Assembly (NCBI GenBank): GCA_023212645.1
Contig: JALBYC010000010.1
Location: 124,001 to 188,000, forward strand
Reading direction: 5' to 3'
Origin: Farysia itapuensis
Lineage: Eukaryota > Basidiomycota > Ustilaginomycetes > Ustilaginales > Ustilaginaceae
DNA length: 64,000 nucleotides
Part shown: positions 49,978 through 60,213 of the stretch, piece by piece
Layout: each line of letters starts with the position of its first letter
How positions within the stretch are numbered: position 1 is the first letter of the stretch
Translations under genes and position numbers: made by a program
The notes under the pieces: model-generated
Told to the model about the DNA's origin: nothing
Seen by the model: the letters and a program-made list of their open reading frames with translations, nothing else
Database searches by the model: none

Positions 49978-50342
49978 ACCTCCCGGCCGCCAGTGTTTGA
50001 CAGGCGAATGCTGTGGGGACCCTGATGTCGGTCGCGGTGAATTGCCCGATCTACCCGATTGGCAGTGAGAGTTGGGGAGGGCAAAAGGGAAAAAAAGGGA
50101 AAGGAAAGCACAATCTGGCTCAGCGCGAACCGGCAAAGTTGGGATGAATCTATACCGAGCACGTCTCGACCTTCTTGCTCCCTTCGTCTCCATCCATCTC
50201 CGATTGCCAATCCTCGACGCAATTTGCGGGAGAGGAGAAGCTGCGCTCGATACTGCGCTTAGCTCCATCCTCTTTTCTTTGCATCGCTTCGAGTCTCTGA
50301 CATCTTTCCTGTCTGGCCTCGGCTCTTCGCTTCGTGGTAGAC
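49978..50342. other. Divergent promoter region, HDAC and Zn2Cys6 (50343) genes
   Basis: 365 bp between divergent ATGs. No exact GCCAAG site, TATA box or RNA gene was recognised. Confidence 0.55.
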
Positions 50343-53300
50343 ATGAACACCCCGCCAAGATTCTCCCACTCGAGGCAGGGCTCTGTGGACAACAGCTCTG
50401 CCACTGCCAACTCCTCGTCTAATGCGCATCTCCAGCACGCCTACCTCACCAGCCATGGCGGAAGCGGCTCGCATACTCCTGGTCATCATTCCCCATTGAC
50501 ACACTACGGTCACGCTTTGGCCTCTCTCGCTTACCCGTCTTCTTCGACCTACTCGCCCTACCGCTCAAATCAACCTGCTCCAGCGTGGAGCTCGAATAAT
50601 CCATCAGCGCTCCACTCGACTTCGCAAAGGAGTGAGAGTCGTGAACTCAAGCCAGAGGACGAGCAAGAAGAAGATGACGAGGAGGACGATGACGACGAGG
50701 ACGATGATGACGATGACGACGAAGACGACGATGATGACGATGACGAGCTCAGTGACGGAACTGGGCAGAAATCTTCCGGTACCAAGCGTAAACGCGATAC
50801 TTCGCCCAAAGGCGGTGCTGCAAAGAAAGGCGCTGCATCCAAGGGCAAGAATGGTGGAAGTGCAGCAGCCGGCAAGAAGGACGGCAAGAAGCAGAAGCCA
50901 ACACGCGGCGCTCGAGCCTGCACCAACTGTCGTCGACTCAAAATGCGCTGTGTCGGCGCAGAATCCGGTCCACCCTGCAACCGATGTCGAAACGGCAACC
51001 ACGAATGTATCTTTGAGGAGAGCAACCGTGGTAAGAAAGGCGGCAAGAACCAAAAGACGGAAGCAATGCAACAGAGTCTTCGTAAGATGGAGCAAACTCT
51101 GGCCACTGTGCTTCGCAGTATCCGTGACCCGGGATTGGCTGCGCAGCACGGCGGCATGGTCACACGCTCGCCATCGCCCACTTTCCCCAACGAGACCGCC
51201 GCTAGTAAGGATCCAAATGCCCGTCGTGATCCGCGGCTTTCCCACACCTTTGGTGGCGAATTCGGGCCTCGGTCTCCCTGGAATCGGCTGGTCGATCCTT
51301 ATGCCAACGCCGCTGCTGGTTCTCCGGCTAGAGCCAACACTGATGATGCAAGTCCTGCTATGAGCACTGTCAACCCGAGTGCTGTAGCTCACCGTAGTTC
51401 CTCTTCAACCGATGAGAGTGGACCCTCGCCCGCCGCTCACACCACCCGCTTCCTCGAACCGTTGCCTCATCATCGCTCCATGCGTCCACCCGCGACACAC
51501 AACGACTCTGAGCGTAGTCGTACATCACGCGGATCGCCTCGTCTCCACTCTCTACCCGACAATACGCTTAACCCGCTCGGACTCCTCGCTGAAGCCAGTC
51601 TGCACAACAATCACCGCTCTCGTCGCTCGGGCCGAGCTCCCAGCACTGGGAGCAGCAATCGCGAAAAGGACAGCCAAAAATCAGGCAGCACTGGACAAAC
51701 ACCAGACACAGCGGTCAAAGTCGAGGGCGATGACGCCGACAGGGATAACGCGCAAGGCGGCCAGGAGCGCAAGATGCCACTCGGCGTTGCTTCTGACTCG
51801 TACTTCAAACCAGGACCGATGACCATCCTGCCCCTCCGACGGATCATTATCGAGCGTCAGATGCCTCCCGAGTTACTGACTGCCGGAATCGTCACGTCAG
51901 AAGAGGTGCTTGACCTGTTCCGCATCTTCTTCCAGCATTGTGGTCAGCATCTGCTCTTGCTCGACGCTGACTGGCACACACCCACTTTCATCTGCAGTCG
52001 GTCTCCGTTCCTCTTTACCTGCGTATGTACAGTTGCGGCCAAGTTCTACAGTCGTCGACCAGATCTGCACGCCAGATGCTTGGCGTTGGTCAAAAAAGTG
52101 GCATTCGAGGTGGTCAACCGTGGATTCAAAAGCATCGAGATCGTCCAAGGTTTTCTCCTGATGGCCATGTGGGCTCAACCTGCTGAGCGTTTCGAGGAGG
52201 ATAAGACATGGATCTACAGCGGTATCGCACTCCGAATGGCGACCGACCTTAATTTACACCGCAAAAGCGTTGCCACTTTCAACCACAGCCCACATCCGGA
52301 CGACCCAGCTGTGCTCGATCGCGAGCGCGAGATTCTGAACCGCGAGCGCACATGGTACATCTGCTTTGTTATTGATCGTGGACTCAGTGCGCAGATGGGC
52401 AAACCATACACCGTGCGCGAAGACTGGATCATCCGCAACTGCCGCAATTGGGGAAGCCGGTTCAGTCGAGTTTGGGACATTGGCATTAGTGCTCTGGTCG
52501 ATCTGCACCGCCTGCATTCGCGTCAGCTCGACTTCCTCTACTCGTCCACCACGTCCGTTTCAGGGCTCAATACCGAGATTGACTACTCGCTCGTGTTGCC
52601 GATTTTCAACGAACAGCTGAACGAGTGGCGCGAAGTCTGGCGCTGGCGTGGTCTCTTCGATGTCCCGCCTGAAGCGCAGCGCTACTTGGAGAAACAGCGT
52701 AAGAAGAGCGCCGCTTCCATCGCAGCCAAAGCGACGGCCAACGGCCTTGACCCTAAACCCGACGCTGCCGACACCAACAAGAAGAAAAAAGCTCGTCCAG
52801 CAGAAGCCGTGGATGAAGACGACGAGCTGGATTTGAACACGCGCATTCTACTCTACGTCGTCAAACAGGCGCCGATTCGATTTAACTACGCCGTGCTGGT
52901 GCTCAACTCGTTCGGATTGCAGCAGTCGGTAGACCATCCCACCGGCGGCGATCTGGATCGAGCGCAGTACTTTGCAAAGTGCATGGAGTCGGCGAAAGTC
53001 ATTGTTACGCAGAACCGCGATCAGATGCGCGACGAGTTGCGCTATGCGCCCGATACGCAGTTTGTCACGCTCGCATATGCGTGTGTGTTCCTGCTCAAGC
53101 TCATCCGTCCAGCATTTGCGGGCTACGTGGACGAGGACTCGGTCGTAAGTCTGGTGCAGGACGCTGTCGACTTACTGGACGAGGTCGCGGTCAACGAGAC
53201 ACACACACCCTATCTGTACGCAAGCTTCTTGCGTGCACTCCTCCAAACGCGCAAAGACCATACTGTCGGGTCCAAGTCCGCTAGCGGCAGTCGTGCCGCA

Positions 53301-53924
53301 TCGCGAGCCGCCACTCCGCAATTCTCCGGCGCTGAAGAAATTCCCACTTTCGACATGCCGCCTTCGAGCGATGGTGTGCTTCCTCCGCCCACCGGCGGTG
53401 AAGACAGTCTGACACAGACCGCACTCGACGGGCACAACGGCGAATTTGGCAATGACAACGGTACTGGCTGGAACGCCTCTGTTCTCGGCATCACTTCGGG
53501 TCTCGACGATTTTTGGGGCTCCCTCCTGCCCCCTGGATTTGCCCAATCGTCTATGCAGGATATCTTTGGCGCTTCGACGACGGACGCGCTGTCGGGCGGT
53601 GCTGCTAACCACCACCCGCATCCGATGCTGGCAGCAGCAACCGACGCCGTTGACCCGACGCCACAGCTGGCCAAATTCGGCATGGGCGGCGGCTCGGCTT
53701 TTGACTTTGGCGGCGGAGCAATTGGCAATGGCAACGGCGGAGTTCCGCTAAGCACCGCAGCGGCTTCGGCAGCTCTGGCCGGCGCAGCAGGTACCGGCGT
53801 AACGCCTGCCGCTTCGGGCAACTTTTCAGGCGCAAACACTCCTCATGGCCCCGGCGCCCGTTCGCGTCGCAGCAGCGCGAATGGATTCGGTCTCTCTGGC
53901 ATGCAGTTCGACGTAGGATACTAG
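50343..53924 (+). CDS. Large Zn2Cys6 transcription factor with acidic run (PriB-like)
   Basis: 1193-residue nuclear regulator; start ATG 50343 (MNTPPRFSHSRQG). A Glu/Asp run of about 35 residues (nt 50661-50750) is followed by a Lys/Gly-rich basic stretch. The zinc cluster is at about residue 193-222 (ACTNCRRLKMRCVGAESGPPC...CRNGNHEC), spacing 2-6-8-2-6. The next residues are the conserved IFEESNRGKK, then a short coiled coil (MQQSLRKMEQTLATVLRSI). The fungal_trans domain begins near residue 535 (LFRIFFQHCGQHLLLLDADWHTP), with WIYSGIALRMATDLNLHRK and RTWYICFVIDRGLSAQMGKP. The C-terminus is Gly/Ala/Ser-rich. The cluster and IFEESNRG resemble basidiomycete PriB-type factors (tentative). Single exon. 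Confidence 0.88.
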   Translation: MNTPPRFSHSRQGSVDNSSATANSSSNAHLQHAYLTSHGGSGSHTPGHHSPLTHYGHALASLAYPSSSTYSPYRSNQPAPAWSSNNPSALHSTSQRSESRELKPEDEQEEDDEEDDDDEDDDDDDDEDDDDDDDELSDGTGQKSSGTKRKRDTSPKGGAAKKGAASKGKNGGSAAAGKKDGKKQKPTRGARACTNCRRLKMRCVGAESGPPCNRCRNGNHECIFEESNRGKKGGKNQKTEAMQQSLRKMEQTLATVLRSIRDPGLAAQHGGMVTRSPSPTFPNETAASKDPNARRDPRLSHTFGGEFGPRSPWNRLVDPYANAAAGSPARANTDDASPAMSTVNPSAVAHRSSSSTDESGPSPAAHTTRFLEPLPHHRSMRPPATHNDSERSRTSRGSPRLHSLPDNTLNPLGLLAEASLHNNHRSRRSGRAPSTGSSNREKDSQKSGSTGQTPDTAVKVEGDDADRDNAQGGQERKMPLGVASDSYFKPGPMTILPLRRIIIERQMPPELLTAGIVTSEEVLDLFRIFFQHCGQHLLLLDADWHTPTFICSRSPFLFTCVCTVAAKFYSRRPDLHARCLALVKKVAFEVVNRGFKSIEIVQGFLLMAMWAQPAERFEEDKTWIYSGIALRMATDLNLHRKSVATFNHSPHPDDPAVLDREREILNRERTWYICFVIDRGLSAQMGKPYTVREDWIIRNCRNWGSRFSRVWDIGISALVDLHRLHSRQLDFLYSSTTSVSGLNTEIDYSLVLPIFNEQLNEWREVWRWRGLFDVPPEAQRYLEKQRKKSAASIAAKATANGLDPKPDAADTNKKKKARPAEAVDEDDELDLNTRILLYVVKQAPIRFNYAVLVLNSFGLQQSVDHPTGGDLDRAQYFAKCMESAKVIVTQNRDQMRDELRYAPDTQFVTLAYACVFLLKLIRPAFAGYVDEDSVVSLVQDAVDLLDEVAVNETHTPYLYASFLRALLQTRKDHTVGSKSASGSRAASRAATPQFSGAEEIPTFDMPPSSDGVLPPPTGGEDSLTQTALDGHNGEFGNDNGTGWNASVLGITSGLDDFWGSLLPPGFAQSSMQDIFGASTTDALSGGAANHHPHPMLAAATDAVDPTPQLAKFGMGGGSAFDFGGGAIGNGNGGVPLSTAAASAALAGAAGTGVTPAASGNFSGANTPHGPGARSRRSSANGFGLSGMQFDVGY

Positions 53925-53938
53925 TCGGCCACCACATT

Positions 53939-53954
53939 CTCTCTCTCTCTCTCT
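53939..53954. repeat. (CT)8 dinucleotide tract
   Basis: Eight CT units 14 bp after the stop of the Zn2Cys6 gene, followed by a T run; probably within its 3' UTR. Confidence 0.8.
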
Positions 53955-54041
53955 TTTTCTAAGCGCTGTCAATGTCATCATCGTAAAAATCGAATTACAG
54001 CGGTATGCAAAAGTGTGGTTTCTAAAAGGGGGTGGGGTTTT

Positions 54042-55835
54042 TCATTTGGGTACGACCTTGGACCAGAAGAGGCGGGGAACGTCTACGATGCCTGTGAAAT
54101 GAAGGCTTGCAGCTACGAGAAGCGTGATGAGGAGGAGAACGGCTGCTACGCCTGCAAACATGGCTACGACGAGGGCGAGGATGGCGAGGACGGCGCTAGC
54201 TCCGAGGGCTTCTGTTGAGAAGAAGGTGGTACTGTGCTGGCCTGTAAGGTACTGATGGACACGATCTGCAACTACGCCGCTGCCTGCTACGACGACCGGC
54301 ACGCCGGTGCCTGGCTGGGTCGATGCGCCTACGAAGAACAAGTTGCGGTAGGACGAGTGCTGGATCGAGGGCCTGAAGTAGAGTACCTGCGGAATGGTGT
54401 GTGACAGGCCGAGGATCGAGCCGCGGAAGAGGTTGAACCTGTCGGCCCAGTCGAAGGGGTCGTTTACGATTTCGTGGTCGATCAGCTGTTCGAAGTCGGG
54501 TCGGTTGAGTCGTTTTGCGAGTGTGGCGAGGACCTGACTACGAACGCGAGCGACGGTATCGCGGAACTGAGCCTGAGTGCGTGCGCCTTTAGCCGGGTCG
54601 GTACACGGTTTCTCCGGAATGGAGATGGGTCCACACGGCACGAGCACCACCAGGGTATCTCTGCCTGCTGGCGCGGCAGTGGCGTCAAGTCGTGAGGGTA
54701 CATTAACGTAAAAAGACGGCTCGGAGGGTGTATCCGCCTCGCGGAAGATTTCGTCAAATGACTCCTGGTATGCGTCCGCGAGGAAGATATTGTGCCCGCC
54801 AAGCTCCGACACCTGTTCGCGCAGGGACCAGTAGAACGAGATGCTGGAGCAGGTCTGATCTTTACCGCGCAGCTTCAGCGCATACGAAGATGGTGGTAGC
54901 AGATTGTTGTACGTCCACACCAGATCCGCATTGCTGACCACGACATCGGCGGTGAGAGTCTCGCCGTTGTCGAGCTCCACACCGCTGGTCTTGCCCGTCC
55001 TATCGTCGACAACAATGCGATTCACACCAGTCGCGTATCGGAACTGAGCGCCAAACTTGTTTGTAGCAATAGTCTCTAAAGCTTGAACGACTTTGTAGAA
55101 GCCGCCGATGGGGTACCAGATGCCCTTTGCGTACTCAGCGTACTGCAGGAGCGAGTAGGTGGCGGGGGCGTCAAAGGGACTCATACCCATGTACATGGCC
55201 GAAAACGTTAGCGCCCTGCGCACGTGTTTCGACTTAAAGTACTTGGTCGTTCGTTCGTACAGTGTCGTGTAGATGCGCAGACCTTTGGTCTTCCACAGCA
55301 TGGGGAAGAGCTCTGGGCGGAAAAAGGACCACCAGGCGGACCAGTCTTTGGTCAGGACGTGCGTGATGGACTTCTCGTAGTTTTCGCCTGCCTCGGTGAG
55401 AAAGGTGAGAAAGTTGCCCAGTGGGTCCGCCGTTTGGCCAGCGCGTTTCTCAAAGTGGTTCAGCATGGAGCCCATCTGAGTGAGGTTGGATGACAGGGTC
55501 ATTTTCTCGCCGTCGGCAAAGTGGATGCGATACGCCGGATCGCATCTATGCAGATCGACATGATCAGCAACACTCTCGCCCAAATCACGAAAGCAGGCCT
55601 CAAAGATCTCTGGCATGAGGTACAGCGATGGACCCTGGTCCCAGCGATGTCCACCGTGTTCGAGTAGGGAGCATCGTCCGCCTCCGTATGTGTTCTTCTC
55701 GAGCACGGTGACTGTATGTCCTCGTCGCGCTAGTCGTGCAGCAAGCGCCGTGCCTCCCGCCCCAGCACCAATGATGATCACCGACTTGCCACTCTTCGGC
55801 ACAGAGCCGCTGGCCATCAGCCGTTTCTCAGCCAT
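54042..55835 (-). CDS. car1: Phytoene desaturase Car1 (CrtI type)
   Basis: FAD-dependent carotenoid desaturase that introduces double bonds into phytoene on the way to lycopene/neurosporene and, in smuts, beta-carotene and retinal. 597 residues from ATG 55835 (MAEKRLMASG). The dinucleotide-binding motif SVIIIGAGAGGTALAARLAR starts near residue 18, with LEKNTYGGGRC after it. Substrate-domain blocks are DQGPSLYLMPEIF and AMYMGMSPFDAPATYSLLQY. The C-terminal CrtI signature is LFFVGASTQPGTGVPVVVAGS. A C-terminal hydrophobic segment (AVLAILALVVAMFAGVAAVL) anchors it in the membrane. The neighbours are not carotenoid genes, so there is no cluster. Light regulation is known in Ustilago, but no element was identified here. 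Confidence 0.94.
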   Translation of the reverse strand: MAEKRLMASGSVPKSGKSVIIIGAGAGGTALAARLARRGHTVTVLEKNTYGGGRCSLLEHGGHRWDQGPSLYLMPEIFEACFRDLGESVADHVDLHRCDPAYRIHFADGEKMTLSSNLTQMGSMLNHFEKRAGQTADPLGNFLTFLTEAGENYEKSITHVLTKDWSAWWSFFRPELFPMLWKTKGLRIYTTLYERTTKYFKSKHVRRALTFSAMYMGMSPFDAPATYSLLQYAEYAKGIWYPIGGFYKVVQALETIATNKFGAQFRYATGVNRIVVDDRTGKTSGVELDNGETLTADVVVSNADLVWTYNNLLPPSSYALKLRGKDQTCSSISFYWSLREQVSELGGHNIFLADAYQESFDEIFREADTPSEPSFYVNVPSRLDATAAPAGRDTLVVLVPCGPISIPEKPCTDPAKGARTQAQFRDTVARVRSQVLATLAKRLNRPDFEQLIDHEIVNDPFDWADRFNLFRGSILGLSHTIPQVLYFRPSIQHSSYRNLFFVGASTQPGTGVPVVVAGSGVVADRVHQYLTGQHSTTFFSTEALGASAVLAILALVVAMFAGVAAVLLLITLLVAASLHFTGIVDVPRLFWSKVVPK

Positions 55836-56030
55836 GTCGCGCAAGTGGATGCAGAAGCAAAAGCGTGAAAGCAAGAGCTGATGGCAGGCGCAAGATAGCA
55901 ATAAGGGTTCAATCATCCAAAATATGCAGTTTTACATCAGCGCCACTTTCATCCGCCAAAATGCTGACGTCCACACGCACATGCCCCACTGTGACTGTTC
56001 CAGCACTGATAATTGCCCAATGCTACAGGT

Positions 56031-59000
56031 CTATGAGGAAGAGGCGCGGGAGAGGGTGTCTACTACGATACCAGCGGCGACAGTCTCGCCGTTCATGCGC
56101 ATGAGGATGCGCGACATTTCCTTGTTGGTGCTGGCAGCTTCGATGGGGATGCCGCTGCTTTGGCCGGCCATGCCGCCGGCTTTGACTGTGACTCGGACCA
56201 GAGCTGTTGCGCCTTTGGTCAGCACGCGAGGTTTGGATTTGAGCACCGCCCCCGTAGTCTTGTCAAGCAGCGAGATGAGTTCAGTCAGATTGGCGGCAAT
56301 GTTGGCCGAGTGGTGAAATAGTTCGATGCTGGTGCCGGCAACTAGCGGGTATGTCGGCTCAAACACGAGCACCTGTGCCAAAAACGAGTCGTACAGCCCA
56401 ATAGGTTGCGACGGCGGGCACAGCACTGACCCAACCGAAACGTGGATCTGGTCAATACCGCTGAGGTATACGGTCACGTTGTTGCCAGCCACTGCCCAAG
56501 GCACTGGCTCTGAGTCAACTTCGACAGCGCGCACGACACCAGATTCATCGCCAGGGATCGAGCGCAGACGGTCACCGATCTGTACAATGCCGGAAACGAC
56601 GCGCCCGGAAACGCCAACGCCAGAAGCAACAGCTGTCTGGCCTTTGAACACGTTGGTCACCGGTAGCCTGAGCGGTGCATCAAGCTGGCGTGCGGGAGGC
56701 TCCAGCTTGTCCAGCACCTCGACCAGCGTGGGACCGTCGTACCATTCGGATAGCGCACCACCTTCTTCGCGTACAGCAAGATTCTCGCCAACAGATCCAC
56801 CGCACGGCACAAAGCGAAGCTTGGCCGCATCAAATCCACAAGACGTGAGAAAAGGTCGGACCTTGCCCACGATCTCGTCGTATCGCTCGCGACGGTAATC
56901 TACGGCATCCAGCTTGTTGACGACGACGACAACCTGTTGAACGCCCAAGCTGCGGACGAGTAGCGCGTGTTCACGAGTTTGGCCATTGGGTCCAAAGCCG
57001 GCCTCGAAAGCGCCGAGGATCGAATCAATCACCAAAAGCGCAGAATCAGCCTGTGCTGCGCCCGAGATCATGTTGGGAATAAAGTCGCGATGTCCAGGCG
57101 CATCGAGCAGCGTGAAGGAGCGATGCGCGGTCGAAAAGTGGTCTTGCGCAATGTCGATGGTGACGCCACGCTCTCGCTCTTGTTCCGATGAATCGAGAGC
57201 CCATGCGTAGGCGAAACTACCCTTGCCAATCTTCTGCGATGCTCGTTCGTTGCTCGAATAATCGCGCTGCGACAACGAGCCTAGCTCGAGCAGCATCCGG
57301 CCCATTAGAGTCGATTTTCCAGCGTCAACATGTCCTGTCAACAGACAAAGTCAGTCCCGTTTCGAATCTGGGCGTTTATGAGGCCGCACTCACCGACTAC
57401 CACGAGACTCAACTCGGCCTTGCCTTCCTTTTCGCGTTTGCGATACTCTTCGACAATCCTTTCATGAGCGATGCCAAGGGGAGTTGAAGCATTGCTTCCA
57501 GCAGTGCTTACAACAGAACCTGTGGAAGAAGCACCCCTGCCCATGCCACCTGCGTCCAGAGCTTCAAACTCGTTTCGCAGCTGACTGACGGCCGTAGCGA
57601 CTGGCTTTGCTCCGCTCCTCCCTGCAGGGCTTGCTGTCGTCTTGCGTGGCGTCGAGGTTCCAGATGCAGAAGCTGAAGAATTTGCGGCAGCTACCTTCTT
57701 GGCTGCTAGACAAACAAGACAGGTATTCAGTTCAGTATCGCACTCCCTTTCCCCGCACAAATAGGCAGCGAGCAGATGCGCCATGTCCAATTCCACACGC
57801 TATTCATGTTGATTTAGGCACGCTTGGCCAGACTTGTTCCCTCGCGAGCTTTAAGCACAAGGTCGTCGGGACTGGGTCCTTGGAAAGCTTTCTTCGCTGC
57901 ATCCATTTGCAGAGATTCTGCTGCTGGCTTGACGCTGACAAACAGGTCGAAGGGTGAGCCTCCCGGCACCGAGAGCGAAGCTTTAGATGGGGCAACGAGA
58001 CGACTGTCCGAGTGCTTGCCAGTGGAGACTATAGCACTTTTATCGATGAGCCCGGGGAGACGTTGTATTGGACCGCCTGGTTGGGCAATGGGTGGGAACA
58101 AGGTTGAGATTTCGTGCTGAGAGCCGTAACAGGTAGTCGGTAACAGTTTGGCTTCTTGCTCTGCAGCTTCGGCTTGGGCTGCTGCCACAGCCTCTGGATC
58201 TGCATTGCGTTGCTGTCGGTTGGCTTGCATTCGCTGCTGAAGCTTTGTTAGAGGCTTTGCTATCTCCTTCTGCGATGTATCGGTGGTATCTGGCGTGGCT
58301 TGCCGTGTTGTAGCCGGAGAAGGCCGCGAAGCAGCGGCACTTCGAGCGGCAGCCAAAGCAGCGAGCTTGCTGGGTCTACCAGAGGCAGACACAGGGGTCG
58401 AAGTAGGCACGCTTGAGCTCCCACTTGCAGGCGTATGCACCAGGGGTGGTTGCTCGGCGGGTCTTTTGGCACTCGATCTTGCAGCCAAAGCGGCCAACTT
58501 GGACACAGGCTTGGAGGAGCTAGTTGCTGAAGCGGGAGGGGTTTCGCGCAAAGCAAAGGAAGGTGTAGACGAGCTAGCTTTGTTGGTCAAGTGGTCCGGT
58601 GCGAGTGCAGCGAGATTGCGCTTTGCCATCCCACTGCGACCGCCCATGGCAAGACCACGTAGTCCCTGCGCTTTGCCACCGGGCATTCCCCGACCTCGAC
58701 GTATCTGCTCTCGCCGTGAGCTGAGCGATAAGGCATGCATGGAAGCCAATGCTTCCTGGTTCGTTGTCTCGTTGTCACCTGGAGTGTGTGCCGATCCATC
58801 GAGAGAGGGTGGACATACGGTTTCAGATGATTGGATTCCATTTCGCCAAAGGCCAGCGCCGACCATCGTATCTGCATCTGCTGGCGCATCTTGCCGGCTC
58901 GAAAGCGACTTACCTTGTTTTAGACGATCCTTTTCCGCTTTGGCCTCTTTACGGCTTTTGTCCTCCACGAGCTGTGTGACGGCAGAGTCGACGTCAAAGT

Positions 59001-59276
59001 AAGCGTCCCATAGCGCATCCTTGATCTGTCGCTCGGTGAAGCCATTGCTGCTCATGGGTCCGACCACTTCGAGTGTCTGCGAGAATGCTTCGATCATAGC
59101 ATCATTGTCTTCCCCTGACAAACCCTCTAGAAGAGTCGCAAGAGTGTTGTCAGCTAGTTGCACTAAAGCACAGTGGACATCTGCAGTCACATACCGTAGG
59201 GATCTTCATCAGAGTAGTCGTCCTCGGCGAGCTCTTCGTCGAGGTTGAGATTGCGGATCGCTCGATGTCTCGACAT
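56031..59276 (-). CDS. hbs1: Ribosome-rescue GTPase Hbs1 (four exons)
   Basis: eRF3/EF-1alpha-like GTPase that acts with Dom34/Pelota on stalled ribosomes. Exons 59276-59195, 59126-57822, 57705-57394 and 57334-56031. Introns are 68, 116 and 59 bp, with total coding 3003 nt, 1000 residues. The N-terminus MSRHRAIRNLNLDEEL and the HBS1_N helix (TERQIKDALWDAYFDVDSAVTQLVED) are family hallmarks. A conserved PFDLF...SPDDLVLKA block ends exon 2. Exon 4 opens the GTPase: GHVDAGKST, RERGVTID, DAPGH and NKLD, then two beta-barrels. It is longer than yeast Hbs1 (611) because of an Ala/Ser-rich region with two SKLAALAA copies. The middle intron has a weak donor (gtgcct) and a tandem tagcag acceptor; the boundary is uncertain by three bases (exon 3 from 57705 or 57702). 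Confidence 0.88.
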
Positions 59277-59468
59277 AACTGTGGAGGGAATGATGCAAGA
59301 GCTGGTTATGACATAAAAGCAGGTGGAATAACATCTTCAACCGGTCCGTTCACGAGAAGAAAAGCACTAATTCACACCAAAATCACGACGACAATAATGG
59401 GACAGTAAATTGATTCTATATATGTGTGACAGAGATTCAGCTTTGAGCTGCTGAGCCCGAAAGAAGCA

Positions 59469-59990
59469 TCACTTGGAACCAGCTGGGGGCAAGAACTTCT
59501 CAAGCACGGCTGCTTCCTTGTCTTCCTGCTCTGCAAGATCTTCACGAGCCGGTTTAGCAGCGCGGAACTGTTTCGCAGCATCTTTGCGACGAGCGATGGC
59601 CTTGCTCAGAAGTTTGGCGATCTTGGAAGGTGTATTGGTACCCTTCATCTTCTGTGAGTACTGGTGGTCAGACATGATGGACCGCAAGACGGTTGTGGTG
59701 AGCGTGTCTTTGGCCTTCATTGCTTCCTTGATTCCCGTCTTTACACGCTGCATCAGCTCAGCATCTGCGTCTTGCGGTGGTGGTACGGGAGACTCGTTCC
59801 GACATTGATGCGAAGCTGTTTGAGCAAGGAAGAGCCAAGTCTGTCAGTGGCCGAATGATTGAAGGCGGAGAAGTAGGGGGGAACAATGATGCTACGTACA
59901 GTGAAAAGCTCGTGCACGATACAGCGGCAAGGCCGCGCATGGCACCTGCTGACTGCGTACCGCCGTTCGCAATACTGATCTGGCCATCAT
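59469..59990 (-). CDS. aim41: Mitochondrial GatB/YqeY-domain protein Aim41
   Basis: Exons 59990-59900 and 59815-59469, intron 59816-59899 (84 bp, gtacgt...aaacag), 145 residues. The N-terminus is a presequence (MMARSVLRTAVRSQQVP... RARAFHSS) whose cleavage-site-like AFHSS is formed by the splice. The rest is one YqeY domain: MQRVKTGIKEAMKAKDTLTT, VLRSIMSD, IAKLLSKAIARRKDAAKQF and AVLEKFLPP. YqeY proteins resemble the tail domain of GatB and are thought to interact with tRNA or its amidotransferase. The fungal function is not established. ATG 59987 directly follows the first ATG and is an alternative start. Confidence 0.88.
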
Positions 59991-60213
59991 CCTTGTCCTA
60001 ATGCTCCGCGGCAAGCAAGACAGTATCAACACAATGGAAGGACCGAGAGCAGGAAAGAAAAGGGTTTTATTCCACATCTTCTCGAGAGCAGCAGACGCGG
60101 ACCCTGGATCGCCAAAAACGATTTCACAATTCTATATGCAATCTGCTATGTTACTGATGTCGTGTCCAGACGATCAAACCAAAAGGGGGGTATGTGTGAT
60201 GAAACAGAGCCGA

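Noticed and set aside
50604..51392. Antisense frame with a long Val/Ile/Leu-rich stretch resembling a membrane protein.
   Set aside because: It is the complement of the Asp/Glu codon run and zinc-cluster region of the Zn2Cys6 gene; GAC/GAT/GAG complements read as Val/Ile/Leu. The sense strand has clear domains.
54042..59276. Carotenoid gene cluster around car1.
   Set aside because: Neighbours are a Zn2Cys6 factor and Hbs1; no phytoene synthase/cyclase, dioxygenase or opsin gene is present in the window.
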